Source: an uncultured Erysipelotrichaceae bacterium
Lineage (GTDB): Bacteria; Bacillota_I; Bacilli_A; Erysipelotrichales; Erysipelotrichaceae
DNA: 58,770 nt
Assembly (NCBI GenBank): GCA_902778375.1
Contig: CACYXJ010000005.1
Location: 1 to 58,770 of the forward strand
Direction: 5' to 3'
Part shown: positions 42,006 to 51,832 of the stretch, piece by piece
Numbering within the stretch: position 1 is the stretch's first letter
Layout: each line of letters starts with the position of its first letter
Program-made: the position numbers and the translations under genes
Notes under the pieces: generated by a model
Told to the model about the DNA's origin: nothing
Seen by the model: only the letters and a program-made list of their open reading frames with translations
The model's database searches: none

Positions 42006-43652
42006 TTACTTAACGGTGATTCTTCCTTCCGTTTCGCGGTATTCATCAGCCACTGTGCTGTGCTGCGCGACCCAGTCGGCCAGAATATTGCAGTCCGTCA
42101 TTCCGCCTGACATCAGGATTTCCGCACCGCGGAAAGCAGTGTTTCCGTCACCGTCCTTTTCAAGAATGTAATCAGCAGCTCCGAGCAGATATGTCTTCTC
42201 CGGATCCAGCGGAACATATTCTCCGTTCTCGAGAACATACACGTCACTGACACGGCGTTCGCCATCGATTCCGGTCATCATGCCGTTCTCGTCCAGCTGT
42301 ACAGGACTCGGTATCGAAGTGTCGATCGTATATTTCAGACCCGAAACCTGCAGGAAGGCACCGAATTCACCGGCCGGTTTGCCGTCAAACGCAGCAAGCG
42401 CTTCTGTTTTCTGGGCACCGAATTCCAGCGCGTCCAGGATCTGCTGGCCGCTGACCCTGGCGGTAGAGAGCGTATTCATGAACGGCTGGACGGCAAGCAG
42501 GTTCATGTAGGTGATATCGCCGGCATGAATGCTGTCACGAAGAGCGCCGCCGTTGATCAGATAGACATCTGTCTGCAGAATGTCGCGGTAGGCATCGGAG
42601 ATATAATTGCCGATCGGCATTTCCCGGCAGCGTACTTTGCGGATTCCGTCTTCATCCGTAATCAGAAGATCGAATGCTGTCTCGCCGACTTTTTCGCCGA
42701 GGATCTGCTCCAGTCTGGCATTCTTTTCATCGATCAGCTTTTTCATTTCCTCATCTTCCCGCTCATAAGCGGAGAAGAGGACTGTGGAAATCGTGCCGTC
42801 CTTGCCGATGATCAGCTGGCCGGCATTTTCCATCTTGGTGCCGACGGAGGACAGAATGACATCCTCGCCGTCCTTGTTGGGATAGGGATCGCCCGTTACG
42901 GTCACATGGGCATGGCCGTCGAGAACAGCATCGATACCGTTGGTGTTATGAATCAGGGTGATCGCATCATAAGGTGCAAACTGCGGCAGGGAGCCGAGAT
43001 GGGTAAGCAGGATGACATACTGCGCTCCTTCCCTGCGGGCCTGGTCAACTGTGCTTTGAACCTTTTCAGCCAGTTTCGTTCCGTCATCGCCGCCGCAGAA
43101 ATCATAGACAAACTCATCGTTTTCCCTGAATACCGCCGGGGTGGATGAAGTGATTGAATGCGGTGTGCTGACACCGACAAAAGCGACCTTGACGCCGTCA
43201 TATTCCTTCATGACGTATGCCGGTATGGAGGAAATCAGATTTTCCCCGCTGCCGGTATAGGTGATGTTGCATGCGGTCATCGGAAATTCTGCCATGTCCA
43301 TGAGTTTCTTCAGCTGGACAAAGCCATAGTCAAAATCGTGGTTGCCGATGGCAGCAGCGTCATATCCCATGGCATTCATCAGTTCGATAATCATTTCTCC
43401 CCTGGTAAAGGCACCGGCTGTGCCGCCCTGGATAAAGTCACCGATATCCACCAGGGCAACATTCGGATGTTCGGCCCGGGTATCGTCGATCAGTGCCTTG
43501 AGTGCCGGGAATCCGAGATTGTCGGAATAACCGCAATGCACGTCGCTTGTATAGAAGATGTAAAGATCGTCCTGCAGCTGTGCCTTCTGTCCGCACGCGT
43601 ACAGCGGCACTGCCAGCAGCAGTGTCATTATCATTTTTATCAGTTTCTTCAT
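42006..43652 (-). CDS. 5'-nucleotidase / 2',3'-cyclic phosphodiesterase lipoprotein
   Basis: Extracellular metallophosphoesterase that dephosphorylates nucleotides for salvage. From ATG 43652 it has 548 residues: a lipoprotein signal ending VPLYAC, then the calcineurin-like domain with metal motifs SDVHCG near 37, GDFIQGG near 70, GNHDFDYG near 105, THLG near 215 and DGHAHV near 245. After that comes the 5'-nucleotidase C-terminal domain (about 320-510) with NGGALRDSI, the substrate-binding NGGxxR motif. AAGGCGG lies 6 bases before ATG 43652; earlier in-frame codons would put residues in front of the signal peptide. Confidence 0.92.
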   Translation of the reverse strand: MKKLIKMIMTLLLAVPLYACGQKAQLQDDLYIFYTSDVHCGYSDNLGFPALKALIDDTRAEHPNVALVDIGDFIQGGTAGAFTRGEMIIELMNAMGYDAAAIGNHDFDYGFVQLKKLMDMAEFPMTACNITYTGSGENLISSIPAYVMKEYDGVKVAFVGVSTPHSITSSTPAVFRENDEFVYDFCGGDDGTKLAEKVQSTVDQARREGAQYVILLTHLGSLPQFAPYDAITLIHNTNGIDAVLDGHAHVTVTGDPYPNKDGEDVILSSVGTKMENAGQLIIGKDGTISTVLFSAYEREDEEMKKLIDEKNARLEQILGEKVGETAFDLLITDEDGIRKVRCREMPIGNYISDAYRDILQTDVYLINGGALRDSIHAGDITYMNLLAVQPFMNTLSTARVSGQQILDALEFGAQKTEALAAFDGKPAGEFGAFLQVSGLKYTIDTSIPSPVQLDENGMMTGIDGERRVSDVYVLENGEYVPLDPEKTYLLGAADYILEKDGDGNTAFRGAEILMSGGMTDCNILADWVAQHSTVADEYRETEGRITVK

Positions 43653-43692
43653 ATGATTCCGCCTTTTATCAACTACTGTCATTATAAAACTG

Positions 43693-43725
43693 AAAAACAG
43701 CAGAAGGAGTATCTCCTTCCGCTGT
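43693..43725 (-). terminator. Terminator of the ROK kinase gene
   Basis: ACAGCGGAAGGA pairs with TCCTTCTGCTGT (one mismatch), followed by five Ts on the minus strand. Confidence 0.8.
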
Positions 43726-43740
43726 CATTGCATCACGTGA

Positions 43741-44658
43741 TCAGTCGGGAATATATTCCACGCCTTCAATGATCTGCATGAAGTTGAATACCGCACCGAC
43801 CAGGTTGGCATCGCTCTGGTATTTGCACACCATGACTTCCGGTGTCGGAATGCCCTTGATGATCGCGGTATTGAACTTTTCCTCCACGGCTTCCTTGACC
43901 AGTTCGATGAACATCGGTTCGTTGGAAATGCCGCCGCCGATGACAAACCGGTTGGCATCGAGGATTGCCTGCATGTTGTAGATGTGGAATGCCAGATACC
44001 AGCAGAAGTCCTTGACACCCTGCAGAACCTCTTCGTTGTGTTCTTCCTTGATCAGTTTGAATGCTTTCAGACCATCGATATCCTCAAGTCCGGAAGCAGC
44101 CTTGATGGCGTCTTTCAGACCCTGAACGCCGTTGCCGAAGGCGAAGATATCAGGTTCCGGTCCGCGGGCATGCTTGTTTTCACGGATGAACGAGAATTCA
44201 CCGGAGGAATAATGTGAGCCGTCCAGCAGTTTGCCGTCGATGACAACCGCGCCGCCGATACCGGTGCCGAGAATGATTGCCACACCGTTGCGGATATCCT
44301 TCAGATTACCGAAGCCCAGTTCTGCCAGTGCCGCGGCCTTGGCGTCGTTGCAGATGGTGACCGGCATGCCGAAGGCTTCCGAAAGCTGCGGTGCCAGAGC
44401 GATCTTGCTGACCCACTTGTAGGCGCCGCCAGTATAGGCAAAACCCTTGATCCGGTCGATGATACCCGGCATGGAAATACACATTCCCTGCACACCTTCA
44501 CCATGTTCAACTACGATTTTGCCGAGATCTTCCTTGAAGTCTTCATAACTCGAAGTGCGGGAATCCACTTTGCCATGAGCAAGAAAATTCATGTTCTCAT
44601 CAACGACACCGTACTTGATGGCGGTGCCGCCGAGATCAATTGCGAGATACTTTTTCAT
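43741..44658 (-). CDS. ROK family sugar kinase (beta-glucoside kinase-like)
   Basis: A 305-residue kinase with the ROK nucleotide loop DLGGTAIKYG at 8-17, the SMPG motif near 63, catalytic Asp in NDAKAAALAE near 103-112, GTGIGG near 131 and the C-terminal GGGIS adenosine-binding loop. The ROK zinc motif CxCGxxGCxE is absent; instead there is SSGEFSF. Loss of the zinc site is typical of the beta-glucoside kinase and NagC-unlike subgroup, so phosphorylation of a beta-glucoside is plausible, particularly with a 6-phospho-beta-glucosidase gene two genes away. Glucose or N-acetylmannosamine cannot be excluded. Confidence 0.85.
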   Translation of the reverse strand: MKKYLAIDLGGTAIKYGVVDENMNFLAHGKVDSRTSSYEDFKEDLGKIVVEHGEGVQGMCISMPGIIDRIKGFAYTGGAYKWVSKIALAPQLSEAFGMPVTICNDAKAAALAELGFGNLKDIRNGVAIILGTGIGGAVVIDGKLLDGSHYSSGEFSFIRENKHARGPEPDIFAFGNGVQGLKDAIKAASGLEDIDGLKAFKLIKEEHNEEVLQGVKDFCWYLAFHIYNMQAILDANRFVIGGGISNEPMFIELVKEAVEEKFNTAIIKGIPTPEVMVCKYQSDANLVGAVFNFMQIIEGVEYIPD

Positions 44659-44722
44659 TATGATGTGATCTCCGTTTCTATTGTTAATTTCATTATACCT
44701 GTATTTTGTCTGATATTGGTGG

Positions 44723-44743
44723 AAAAAGGAGCCTTTCGGCTCC
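44723..44743 (-). terminator. Terminator of tdh-kbl
   Basis: AGGAGCC pairs with GGCTCCT around GAAA; a T-run follows on the minus strand. Confidence 0.82.
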
Positions 44744-44757
44744 TCTGTTTATGATGA

Positions 44758-45954
44758 TTATTCCGCTTCCATTTCCGCCCGTACTTCCTTGAAGCATCTG
44801 ACGGCGAAATCGATATCTTCCTTTGTATGGCTGGCGCAGACCTGGGTACGGATACGGGCCTTGCCCTTCGGTACGACCGGATAGGAGAAGGCGACAACAT
44901 AGACACCCTTTTCCACCATGCGTCTGGCAAATTCCGCTGTTTTCACTTCGTCATACAGCATGACCGGAACACACGGATGGGTGCCGGGAATGACATCGAA
45001 TCCGTTGTCGACCAGTTCCTTGCGGTAGTAGGCGGTGATTTCCTCAAGGTGGTCCCTGAGTTCAGTGCTTTCCGCCAGCATGTCGAACAGTTCCAGGCTG
45101 GCACCGGCAATCGCCGGAGCCAGGGAGTTGGAGAACAGATACGGACGGCTTCTCTGTCTTAAGAGATCGATGATTTCCTTGCGGCCTGATGTATAGCCGC
45201 CGGACGCGCCGCCAAGCGCCTTGCCGAGGGTTCCGGTAATGATATCCACACGTCCCTCTACGCCGTTGTATTCGGCGGTGCCTCTGCCCTTTTTGCCGAC
45301 AAAGCCGACAGCGTGGGAATCGTCGACCATGACCAGGGCGTTGTATTTGTCCGCCAGGTCGCAGATACCTTTCAGGTTGCAGATGATGCCGTCCATCGAA
45401 AAGACACCGTCGGTGGCAATCAGTTTGATGCGTGCGCCTTTTTCATCGGCTTCTTTCAGTTTCGCTTCCAGATCCACCATGTCATTGTTCTTATAGCGGA
45501 AACGCATCGCCTTGCACAGACGCACGCCGTCAATGATCGAGGCATGGTTCAGTTCATCGCTGATGACCGCATCTTCCGCCGTGAGCAATGTCTCGAACAG
45601 ACCGCCGTTGGCATCAAAGCATGAGGAATAAAGAATTGTGTCGTCGGTTCCGAGGAATTCGGAGATCTTCTTTTCCAGTTCTTTGTGAATGTCCTGGGTG
45701 CCGCAGATAAAGCGTACCGATGCCACACCGTAGCCGCGGTTGTCATAGGTTCTTTTGGCGGCTTCGATCAGACGCGGACTGTCGCCGAGTCCGAGATAGT
45801 TGTTAGCGCACATGCAGAGCAGTTCCCTGCCGTCTGCCAGTTTGACATGAGCTCCCTGGGCGGAGACGATCGGCAGTTCTCCCTTGAAAAGTCCGGCTTC
45901 CCTGATGCCGTCAACTTCCTGTTTGTAATGATTCAGTATTTCTGTTTTATTCAT
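44758..45954 (-). CDS. kbl: Glycine C-acetyltransferase (2-amino-3-ketobutyrate CoA ligase)
   Basis: PLP enzyme converting 2-amino-3-oxobutanoate and CoA to glycine and acetyl-CoA. The 398 residues fit the alpha-oxoamine synthase family: [16 protein letters not shown] near 80-95, the cofactor Asp in [11 protein letters not shown] near 210, and the PLP Lys in TLGKALGG near 243. Length matches Escherichia coli Kbl (398). The start overlaps the tdh stop by four bases, so the two are translated together and threonine is degraded to glycine plus acetyl-CoA. Confidence 0.95.
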   Translation of the reverse strand: MNKTEILNHYKQEVDGIREAGLFKGELPIVSAQGAHVKLADGRELLCMCANNYLGLGDSPRLIEAAKRTYDNRGYGVASVRFICGTQDIHKELEKKISEFLGTDDTILYSSCFDANGGLFETLLTAEDAVISDELNHASIIDGVRLCKAMRFRYKNNDMVDLEAKLKEADEKGARIKLIATDGVFSMDGIICNLKGICDLADKYNALVMVDDSHAVGFVGKKGRGTAEYNGVEGRVDIITGTLGKALGGASGGYTSGRKEIIDLLRQRSRPYLFSNSLAPAIAGASLELFDMLAESTELRDHLEEITAYYRKELVDNGFDVIPGTHPCVPVMLYDEVKTAEFARRMVEKGVYVVAFSYPVVPKGKARIRTQVCASHTKEDIDFAVRCFKEVRAEMEAE

Positions 45955-47024
45955 TCCGGTTTCTCCTCATTGATATGTGTCCAGTCGAGAATGACCTTGC
46001 CGGACTGGCCGGAGATCATTGCCTGGAAGCCTTTTTCATAATCGCGGGCATCAAAGTGATGTGTAATGATATCATCGATCTTCAGCCCCGCCTGCAGCAT
46101 CGTCGTCATCTTGTACCAGGTATCCCAGACCTTGCGGCCGTAGATACCCTTGATATTCAGGCCGTTGAAGATGACGGTTTCAAGATCGACGACCGTATCG
46201 GTCTCCTGCAGTCCCAGCAGGGCGATATTGCCGCCGTGCTTCATATTGTGAATCATGGAATTCAGGGCCGCCGGGGATCCGGACATTTCCAGTCCGACAT
46301 CAAATCCTTCCTGCATGCCGATCTTTTCCATTACCTCTTCCAGTTTTTCCTCATTCAGATTGATCGTTCTGGTCGCTCCCAGCTTCTTCGCCATGTCCAG
46401 ACGGTACTGGTTGAAATCGGTCACGACGACATGGCGGGCACCGGCAAACTTGACGATGGCGGCAGCCATGCAGCCGATCGGACCGGCACCGGCAATCAGC
46501 ACGTCCTCGCCGAGGCAGTCAAACGACAGCGCCGTATGGGTGGCATTTCCGAACGGATCAAAGATCGCATACATCTCCTCCGGAATTTCCGGATTGCAGG
46601 GCCAGACATTGACCCACGGTATGACAAGATATTCGGCAAAGGCACCGTCGCGGTTGACACCGACACCTTTGGCATTGCGGCAGTTTTCCTTGTGTCCTTC
46701 CAAACAGTTGCGGCATTTTCCGCAGGTGATATGTCCTTCGCCCGAGACCATGTCGCCGACCTTGAAGCCTCTTACACCGGCTCCGACTTCGACGATTTCA
46801 CCGACATATTCATGACCGATGACCCGGCCGGTATCAATGGTATGCTGCGCCCATTTATTCCACTGGTAGATGTGAACGTCAGTTCCGCAGATCGCTGTTC
46901 TGCGGATCTTGATCTTTACATCGTTGGTTCCGAGTTTGGGAATCGGAACCCGTTTCATCCAGATGCCTTCCTCGCGCTTTTCCTTGACGAGGGCCCACAT
47001 CTTTCCATCCTGAAGCTGCGTCAT
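45951..47024 (-). CDS. tdh: L-threonine 3-dehydrogenase
   Basis: Zinc-dependent medium-chain dehydrogenase oxidising L-threonine to 2-amino-3-oxobutanoate with NAD+. The 357 residues show the catalytic zinc site (CGTD near 46-49, GHE near 70, Glu in the DPFGNATH segment), a structural zinc loop with four cysteines ([15 protein letters not shown] near 100-115), and the cofactor loop GAGPIG near 175. AGGAGG lies 9 bases before ATG 47024; a TATAAT at 47088-47093 may be its -10 box. First gene of the tdh-kbl operon. Confidence 0.94.
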   Translation of the reverse strand: MTQLQDGKMWALVKEKREEGIWMKRVPIPKLGTNDVKIKIRRTAICGTDVHIYQWNKWAQHTIDTGRVIGHEYVGEIVEVGAGVRGFKVGDMVSGEGHITCGKCRNCLEGHKENCRNAKGVGVNRDGAFAEYLVIPWVNVWPCNPEIPEEMYAIFDPFGNATHTALSFDCLGEDVLIAGAGPIGCMAAAIVKFAGARHVVVTDFNQYRLDMAKKLGATRTINLNEEKLEEVMEKIGMQEGFDVGLEMSGSPAALNSMIHNMKHGGNIALLGLQETDTVVDLETVIFNGLNIKGIYGRKVWDTWYKMTTMLQAGLKIDDIITHHFDARDYEKGFQAMISGQSGKVILDWTHINEEKPE

Positions 47025-47105
47025 GAAAAAAGATCCTCCTGATTTGTATATGTGATTGTTCTGAAGTTTTCGCTTCTTCCTATATTCATTATAAGAGACT
47101 GTACG

Positions 47106-47134
47106 TAAAAAAGAACTTCATTTTGAAGTTCTTT
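47106..47134 (-). terminator. Terminator of the fucose-isomerase-like gene
   Basis: AAAGAACTTC pairs with GAAGTTCTTT around five bases, followed by more Ts on the minus strand. Confidence 0.85.
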
Positions 47135-47146
47135 CATGATTTTCAA

Positions 47147-48346
47147 TTAATGAAACCAGCGGAAGAATTCCTCGACTTCCTGTTCATAATCGCCGTTGAC
47201 GATCAGATGGTGGTTGCCGATGGAACGGGTCAGGAAATAGCGCAGGTCTTCCTCCTCCAGACGGATCCGGATCTGGGTGCGGCAGAGATTTGTCTCGCAG
47301 AGATTCTCGCTCAGCAGGCCGGCTTTGACAAAATGCCTGTCCAGAAGACCGGAAGTCTTGAAAATCGTGACTGCGCCTTCCGGGATATGTCCGCGGAACG
47401 CAACGCCCAGGCCGGATTCGAAATGGGTCATCAGTTCGATTTCCGTCGGCATGTTCAGCGGCAGTGTGCAGTGGGCGAAAATGATTTCGTTGGATCCGGA
47501 CAGAATGCGGGACGGATTGGCCATGAATACCGGCTTGCTGCTGAGTTCACCCAGAATCGCCATCGAGATCAGGGAAGGCACGTCGCCTTCGCAGCCGCCG
47601 TAGATTCCTTCCGCGTTCAGCACTGCCAGGGCCAGACAGCCGGTACCCTTGATTGGTCCGAGAAGGTCGAAGCAGCGCAGCGTGACGCCGTCCAGTTCAT
47701 ATTTTTCGACCAGACGCTTCAGAGCTCCGTAAATCTGGCAGCACAGTTCGGTATCTTCCGGATGCCAGTTTCTGGCTTTGATCATTTCCGTATACTGGTT
47801 GTCCGTGTATTCCTTCTTCGCGATTTCATCGAAGAATTCCTCCATCGCGATATCGACGATTTCGATGCCGTTGCGTTCCTTGCTTTCCCTGCGGTCCACA
47901 TCGGAAGAAATCAGCCAGTCACTCGGTTTGCCGACACAGCCAAGGCGCATATGGGAAATTCTCTTGCGGGCTGCGAAAACACGGGCCAGAACAGCGATAC
48001 GCTCCGCCATTCTTTCTTCCGAGCCATGGATGATTTCACCCTTGATATCGTTCTGGACGAGCCAGGATAGAATTTCCATCGAAGCTGCCAGGGAATTGTT
48101 GAATCCGGTCGTCAGCAGGAATACCGGCCGGGGCAGCTGGTCCGCAACCGCCTTGAATCTTCCTTCCGTTCCGCCGCCGCCGATGAATGTCAGCAGCAGG
48201 TCGGTATCCTTTGCCTCTTCCAGGGAAACGAAGGAAATATCGTATCCCGTCTGCTCAGACAGTCTTCCCACCAGTTCGCGGTTATACTGATTGATATGTT
48301 CCGTATCCGCGTTCTGGGATTCAATGTAATAAACACCGATTTTCAT
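47147..48346 (-). CDS. L-fucose/L-arabinose isomerase-family protein
   Basis: A 399-residue cytoplasmic protein with the fold landmarks of the fucose isomerase-like superfamily: an N-terminal Rossmann-like region with FIGGGGTEG near 55, a middle region with the Glu and Asp expected for metal binding (CEGDVPSLISM near 265 with upstream LLGPIKGTG), and a C-terminal domain. Members isomerise aldoses or are uncharacterised. No fucose or arabinose pathway genes are nearby, so the substrate is unknown. AAGGAG lies 8 bases before ATG 48346. Monocistronic. Confidence 0.78.
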   Translation of the reverse strand: MKIGVYYIESQNADTEHINQYNRELVGRLSEQTGYDISFVSLEEAKDTDLLLTFIGGGGTEGRFKAVADQLPRPVFLLTTGFNNSLAASMEILSWLVQNDIKGEIIHGSEERMAERIAVLARVFAARKRISHMRLGCVGKPSDWLISSDVDRRESKERNGIEIVDIAMEEFFDEIAKKEYTDNQYTEMIKARNWHPEDTELCCQIYGALKRLVEKYELDGVTLRCFDLLGPIKGTGCLALAVLNAEGIYGGCEGDVPSLISMAILGELSSKPVFMANPSRILSGSNEIIFAHCTLPLNMPTEIELMTHFESGLGVAFRGHIPEGAVTIFKTSGLLDRHFVKAGLLSENLCETNLCRTQIRIRLEEEDLRYFLTRSIGNHHLIVNGDYEQEVEEFFRWFH

Positions 48347-48390
48347 ATTATGATCTCCTTTTTATTCACTCTCCTGTACCATCATATCTC

Positions 48391-48416
48391 AAAAAAGGAA
48401 TGAAAGGTTTCATTCC
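48391..48416 (-). terminator. Terminator of the VanZ-VOC gene
   Basis: GGAATGAA pairs with TTCATTCC around a four-base loop, followed by six Ts on the minus strand; overlaps the stop region. Confidence 0.85.
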
Positions 48417-49492
48417 TCAAGAAAAGTTATTTTCATACCTTCCGGACTATTGATACTGAACGTACGGCGGCCGCTGTATTCGTCCACCTGCAGTCCGGAT
48501 ACTTCGATTCCGCATCTTGCAAGACGGTTTCTGATCAGGTCGGTATTGTTCGCCCCGAACATGATTTCCTGGGGAGGAACCGGTGTTCCCTTCGGCTTGC
48601 AGATGACTTCGATCTGGTCGCCGCCGACATCATAGAGAAGTGTTTTGTCCTTGCCCTGCATCCCTTCCCGCAAAAAGAAGAATCCGAGTTTTTCATCGAA
48701 GAACTGCCGCAGCGCTTCTTCATCATTTGTATAGACATCACTTCTGACCATATGCATTCTGCTTTCAAACGGATACAGTGCCGTCTTTCTTGCCCGTTTG
48801 CGCCATTCATGCCGCTGTTTCAGATCCCTTCGCCAGTTCGGATGAGTATTGACATAGGCAACGGCGATGAACAGCAGCGCACCAATCGTTCCACCGATCG
48901 TATTGGCACAGATATCATCGAGATCATACATGCCGTGTCTTGTCAGAAGCTGAATGTTTTCAATCAGCACCGATGACAGGAAACAGGCAGAAACCGTCCG
49001 CTGCAGTACGTTCTGACGGAACCAGTCGAAAATATAAGGCAGAAGATATCCCATCGGAACCAGCATCATGACATTCAGATATACCTGGGAGATACCGGAG
49101 GCTGAAATGATGCGGATATGGCTCAGTGCCGCGGAAAGACCTTCCGTGAACAGGATGTTGATGATATCCAGAAGTCCGAAATCAATATAGAAGGAATCGG
49201 TGAAATCCTGAAACAGCGGTCCGGCATGAATGGAATAATTCTCCGACTCACCGCGGGAAAGAAATGTCACATAGGCCACGCAGAACAGGTAAAGACAGAA
49301 AATCAGGATCAGTATGATCTTGCGCCAGACAAGCAGCTGTGTCGATCTCGGATTGGTATCGATGCCTTCATGCAGACTGAGACCGAGTTTCCCGCAGATC
49401 TTCCGGTCCAGCCACGGCATCAGAAAAACCATGATGATCACCATGAGAGTGACAATCAGATTGACTGACAGACTGCTGGTATTAAAACCCAT
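48410..49492 (-). CDS. VanZ-like membrane protein fused to a C-terminal VOC (glyoxalase-like) domain
   Basis: A 360-residue fusion. Residues about 5-215 are a VanZ-like domain with five or six hydrophobic segments and the motif VYLNVMMLVPMGYLLP near 130-145, plus the DLDDICANTIGGTIG segment near 190 that is typical of VanZ. Residues about 250-360 are soluble with VOC/bleomycin-resistance-like beta-alpha-beta repeats (LREGMQGKDKTLLYDVGG, EIMFGANNTD). VanZ confers low-level teicoplanin resistance in some enterococci but most homologues are uncharacterised. ATG 49492 is preferred to TTG 49513 because AAAGGAGG lies 8 bases before the ATG and inside the longer reading frame. Possibly a membrane sensor. 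Confidence 0.83.
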   Translation of the reverse strand: MGFNTSSLSVNLIVTLMVIIMVFLMPWLDRKICGKLGLSLHEGIDTNPRSTQLLVWRKIILILIFCLYLFCVAYVTFLSRGESENYSIHAGPLFQDFTDSFYIDFGLLDIINILFTEGLSAALSHIRIISASGISQVYLNVMMLVPMGYLLPYIFDWFRQNVLQRTVSACFLSSVLIENIQLLTRHGMYDLDDICANTIGGTIGALLFIAVAYVNTHPNWRRDLKQRHEWRKRARKTALYPFESRMHMVRSDVYTNDEEALRQFFDEKLGFFFLREGMQGKDKTLLYDVGGDQIEVICKPKGTPVPPQEIMFGANNTDLIRNRLARCGIEVSGLQVDEYSGRRTFSINSPEGMKITFLEE

Positions 49493-49532
49493 ACGCATTT
49501 CCTCCTTTGTCAATTGTATTTCTTTTCATCAG

Positions 49533-49585
49533 AAAAGGACAGTACAGGAAGCTTATGTCTGCCCGGCTGCTTTCCGTCTGTCCTT
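49533..49585 (-). terminator. Probable terminator of the arginine operon
   Basis: AAGGACAG pairs with CTGTCCTT across a 35-base loop that contains a weaker inner stem; a short T-run follows on the minus strand. Confidence 0.5.
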
Positions 49586-49607
49586 CGCCCATTATTTCAC
49601 TGGAGTT

Positions 49608-50600
49608 TTATTTCAAGGTCGCATACATCACGGCCTTGATCGTATGCATGCGGTTTTCCGCCTGGTCGAATTGTCTGGCATGGGTGCCGAGGAAGACATC
49701 GTCATTGACCTCCATCGCTTCCAGTCCGAATTTCTGATAGATTTCTTCGCCGACTGTCGTGTTGCGGTCATGGAAAGCTGGCAGACAATGCAGGAAGACG
49801 GCGGTGTCCTTTGCGGCATCAAGCAACTCCTGATTGACCTGATATTTCTGCAGCAATGTGATTCTCTTCGCCCATAATTCGTCCGGTTCACCCATGGAGA
49901 GCCAGATATCCGTATACAGGACGTCACAGTCTTTCGCACCCTGCAGCGGATCATCGGTGAATTCCAGGACAGCGCCTGTTTCCCCGGCGACTTCTTCGCA
50001 GCGTCTGATCAGATCCTCAGCCGGCCAGAGTTCCTTCGGTCCGCAGGCGCAGAAACGCATTCCCATTTTGGCACAGACGACCATCAGGGAATTGGCGACA
50101 TTGTTTCTGGCATCTCCGAAGAACGTCAGCTTGCGTCCCCTGACATCACCGAATTCCTCCCGGACAGTCAGGATATCCGCCAGCATCTGGGTCGGATGGA
50201 AATCGTCTGTCAGACCGTTCCATACCGGCACGCCGGAATACTTCGCAAGATCTTCGACGACAGACTGTTTATAGCCGCGATACTCGATGCCGTCGAACAG
50301 TCTTCCCAGTACCTTGGCCGTATCCTGCAGCGATTCCTTCTTTCCCATCTGGGAAGAACCCGGATCGAGGAACGTCACGCCCATGCCCAGGTCTCTGGCA
50401 GCCACTTCGAACGAGCATCTGGTTCTTGTCGATGTCTTTTCAAACAGCAGTACGATCTGCTTGCCTTCCAGGTACCTGTGCGGTGTGCCGGTACGTTTCA
50501 TCCGCTTGAATTCAGCTGAAAGATCAAGCAGATATCGGATTTCCTCCGGTGTGAAATCCAGCAGTGTCAAAAAACTTCTTCCGCTCAAACTGATTCCCAT
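49608..50600 (-). CDS. argF/arcB: Ornithine carbamoyltransferase (catabolic type likely)
   Basis: Interconverts citrulline plus phosphate with ornithine plus carbamoyl phosphate. The 330 residues carry the carbamoyl-phosphate motif EKTSTRTRCSFE near 54-65, HPTQ near 140 and HCLPAFHD near 272. It starts five bases after the arcA stop (AGGAGA overlaps the arcA end), so the operon order gives the catabolic role in the arginine deiminase pathway. ATG 50600 is chosen because upstream in-frame codons lie inside arcA and lack a ribosome site. Carbamate kinase (arcC) and the arginine/ornithine antiporter (arcD) are not in the window. Confidence 0.94.
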   Translation of the reverse strand: MGISLSGRSFLTLLDFTPEEIRYLLDLSAEFKRMKRTGTPHRYLEGKQIVLLFEKTSTRTRCSFEVAARDLGMGVTFLDPGSSQMGKKESLQDTAKVLGRLFDGIEYRGYKQSVVEDLAKYSGVPVWNGLTDDFHPTQMLADILTVREEFGDVRGRKLTFFGDARNNVANSLMVVCAKMGMRFCACGPKELWPAEDLIRRCEEVAGETGAVLEFTDDPLQGAKDCDVLYTDIWLSMGEPDELWAKRITLLQKYQVNQELLDAAKDTAVFLHCLPAFHDRNTTVGEEIYQKFGLEAMEVNDDVFLGTHARQFDQAENRMHTIKAVMYATLK

Positions 50601-50605
50601 GATCG

Positions 50606-51832
50606 TTATTTCTCCTGTTCTCTGATCAGAGGCATGGACATGCATCTGGGTCCGCCTCTTCCTCTCGACAATTCCGAGCTCGGCATTTCCAGAACTTCAA
50701 TGCCTTCACTCCGCAGTATTTCATTTGTGACTTCATTCCGGTCATAGACGATGACCTTGCCGGGTGCGATTGCCAGGGTATTGGAACCGTCATTCCACTG
50801 TTCGCGGCGGGAGGCGATCATGTCATCGCCGCCGCAGCGGATCAGTTTCACCTGGTCGGCGCCGGTATAGCGCTTCAGTATATTCTCCAGTGTTCCCTTT
50901 ACTTCCTTGATCTTCACACCTGTCCCGGATTCCTTGATTTCATAGATTGTCAGCGGACCGAGAATGCCGGGATGAACGACATAGACATTGCGGTCGATCT
51001 GAGTGAAGACCGTGTCCAGATGCATGAAGGCGCGGGTCGGCGGGATCTTGAATGCCAGCACCGTGTCGATCTGGCAGATGTCATCCTGAAACATTTGTCT
51101 CGCTGTCGCTTCGATGGCATCCGGCGAAGTTCTTTCCGAAATGCCGATTGCCAGAACATGTTCGTTCAGGTTCAGGATATCGCCGCCTTCGATCGAGGCA
51201 TGTCTTGTCCGGTTGTAGAGCTGACGGACAATACCGGCAAAATCGGGATGGAAGCGAAGAATGTAATCGGCATAGATCGTTTCCCGGCGGCGGATCGGAT
51301 AGCGCATCTTGTTGACAAGAGCGTTGCGGCCTACCGACGCAAACGGATCCCTCTGGAAATACAGGTTCGGCATCGGATCGACAACCAGATCATCTGCCGG
51401 GGCAATACGGTCCTGCAGGGAATAGGCCTTTACCTCGCCCATTTCCTTGAGCGTGACCCCTTCCATCGTCTTGAGGACCAGATCCTTGCCGCTGAAATTG
51501 CTGCGGAGATAATCCTTCAGGATCTGACGCCACTTCTCGGTCTTGATATTTCCTTCTTCCAGCCACTGGCTGAGAAAAGGGTCGATCAGTTCTGGATTTG
51601 CTTCAAATACTTCATTCATCAGATCTTCGAGATAGACGACCTCGACACCGTTTTCACGCAGGATCTTTGCGAAAGCGTCATGCTCCGCCTGGGCAGTTTT
51701 CAGATAAGGGATATCGTCGAACAGCAGTTCCGGCAGTCTGTTTGGCACAAGATTCAACAGTTCGCGGCCTGGCCGGTGCAGCAGCACTTTCTTCAGCGGC
51801 GCGATCTCGGATGTAACACAGATACCTTTCAT
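50606..51832 (-). CDS. arcA: Arginine deiminase
   Basis: Hydrolyses L-arginine to citrulline and ammonia. The 408 residues have the guanidino-modifying fold, with RDPFAS near 160, catalytic His and Asp in the EGGDILNL and FMHLDTVF segments, and the nucleophile Cys397 in GRGGPRCMSMPL. Length agrees with bacterial ArcA (about 410). The start shares one base with the TAA of the preceding gene (TAATG), and AAAGGAG lies 9 bases upstream. It is the middle gene of a three-gene operon. Confidence 0.96.
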   Translation of the reverse strand: MKGICVTSEIAPLKKVLLHRPGRELLNLVPNRLPELLFDDIPYLKTAQAEHDAFAKILRENGVEVVYLEDLMNEVFEANPELIDPFLSQWLEEGNIKTEKWRQILKDYLRSNFSGKDLVLKTMEGVTLKEMGEVKAYSLQDRIAPADDLVVDPMPNLYFQRDPFASVGRNALVNKMRYPIRRRETIYADYILRFHPDFAGIVRQLYNRTRHASIEGGDILNLNEHVLAIGISERTSPDAIEATARQMFQDDICQIDTVLAFKIPPTRAFMHLDTVFTQIDRNVYVVHPGILGPLTIYEIKESGTGVKIKEVKGTLENILKRYTGADQVKLIRCGGDDMIASRREQWNDGSNTLAIAPGKVIVYDRNEVTNEILRSEGIEVLEMPSSELSRGRGGPRCMSMPLIREQEK

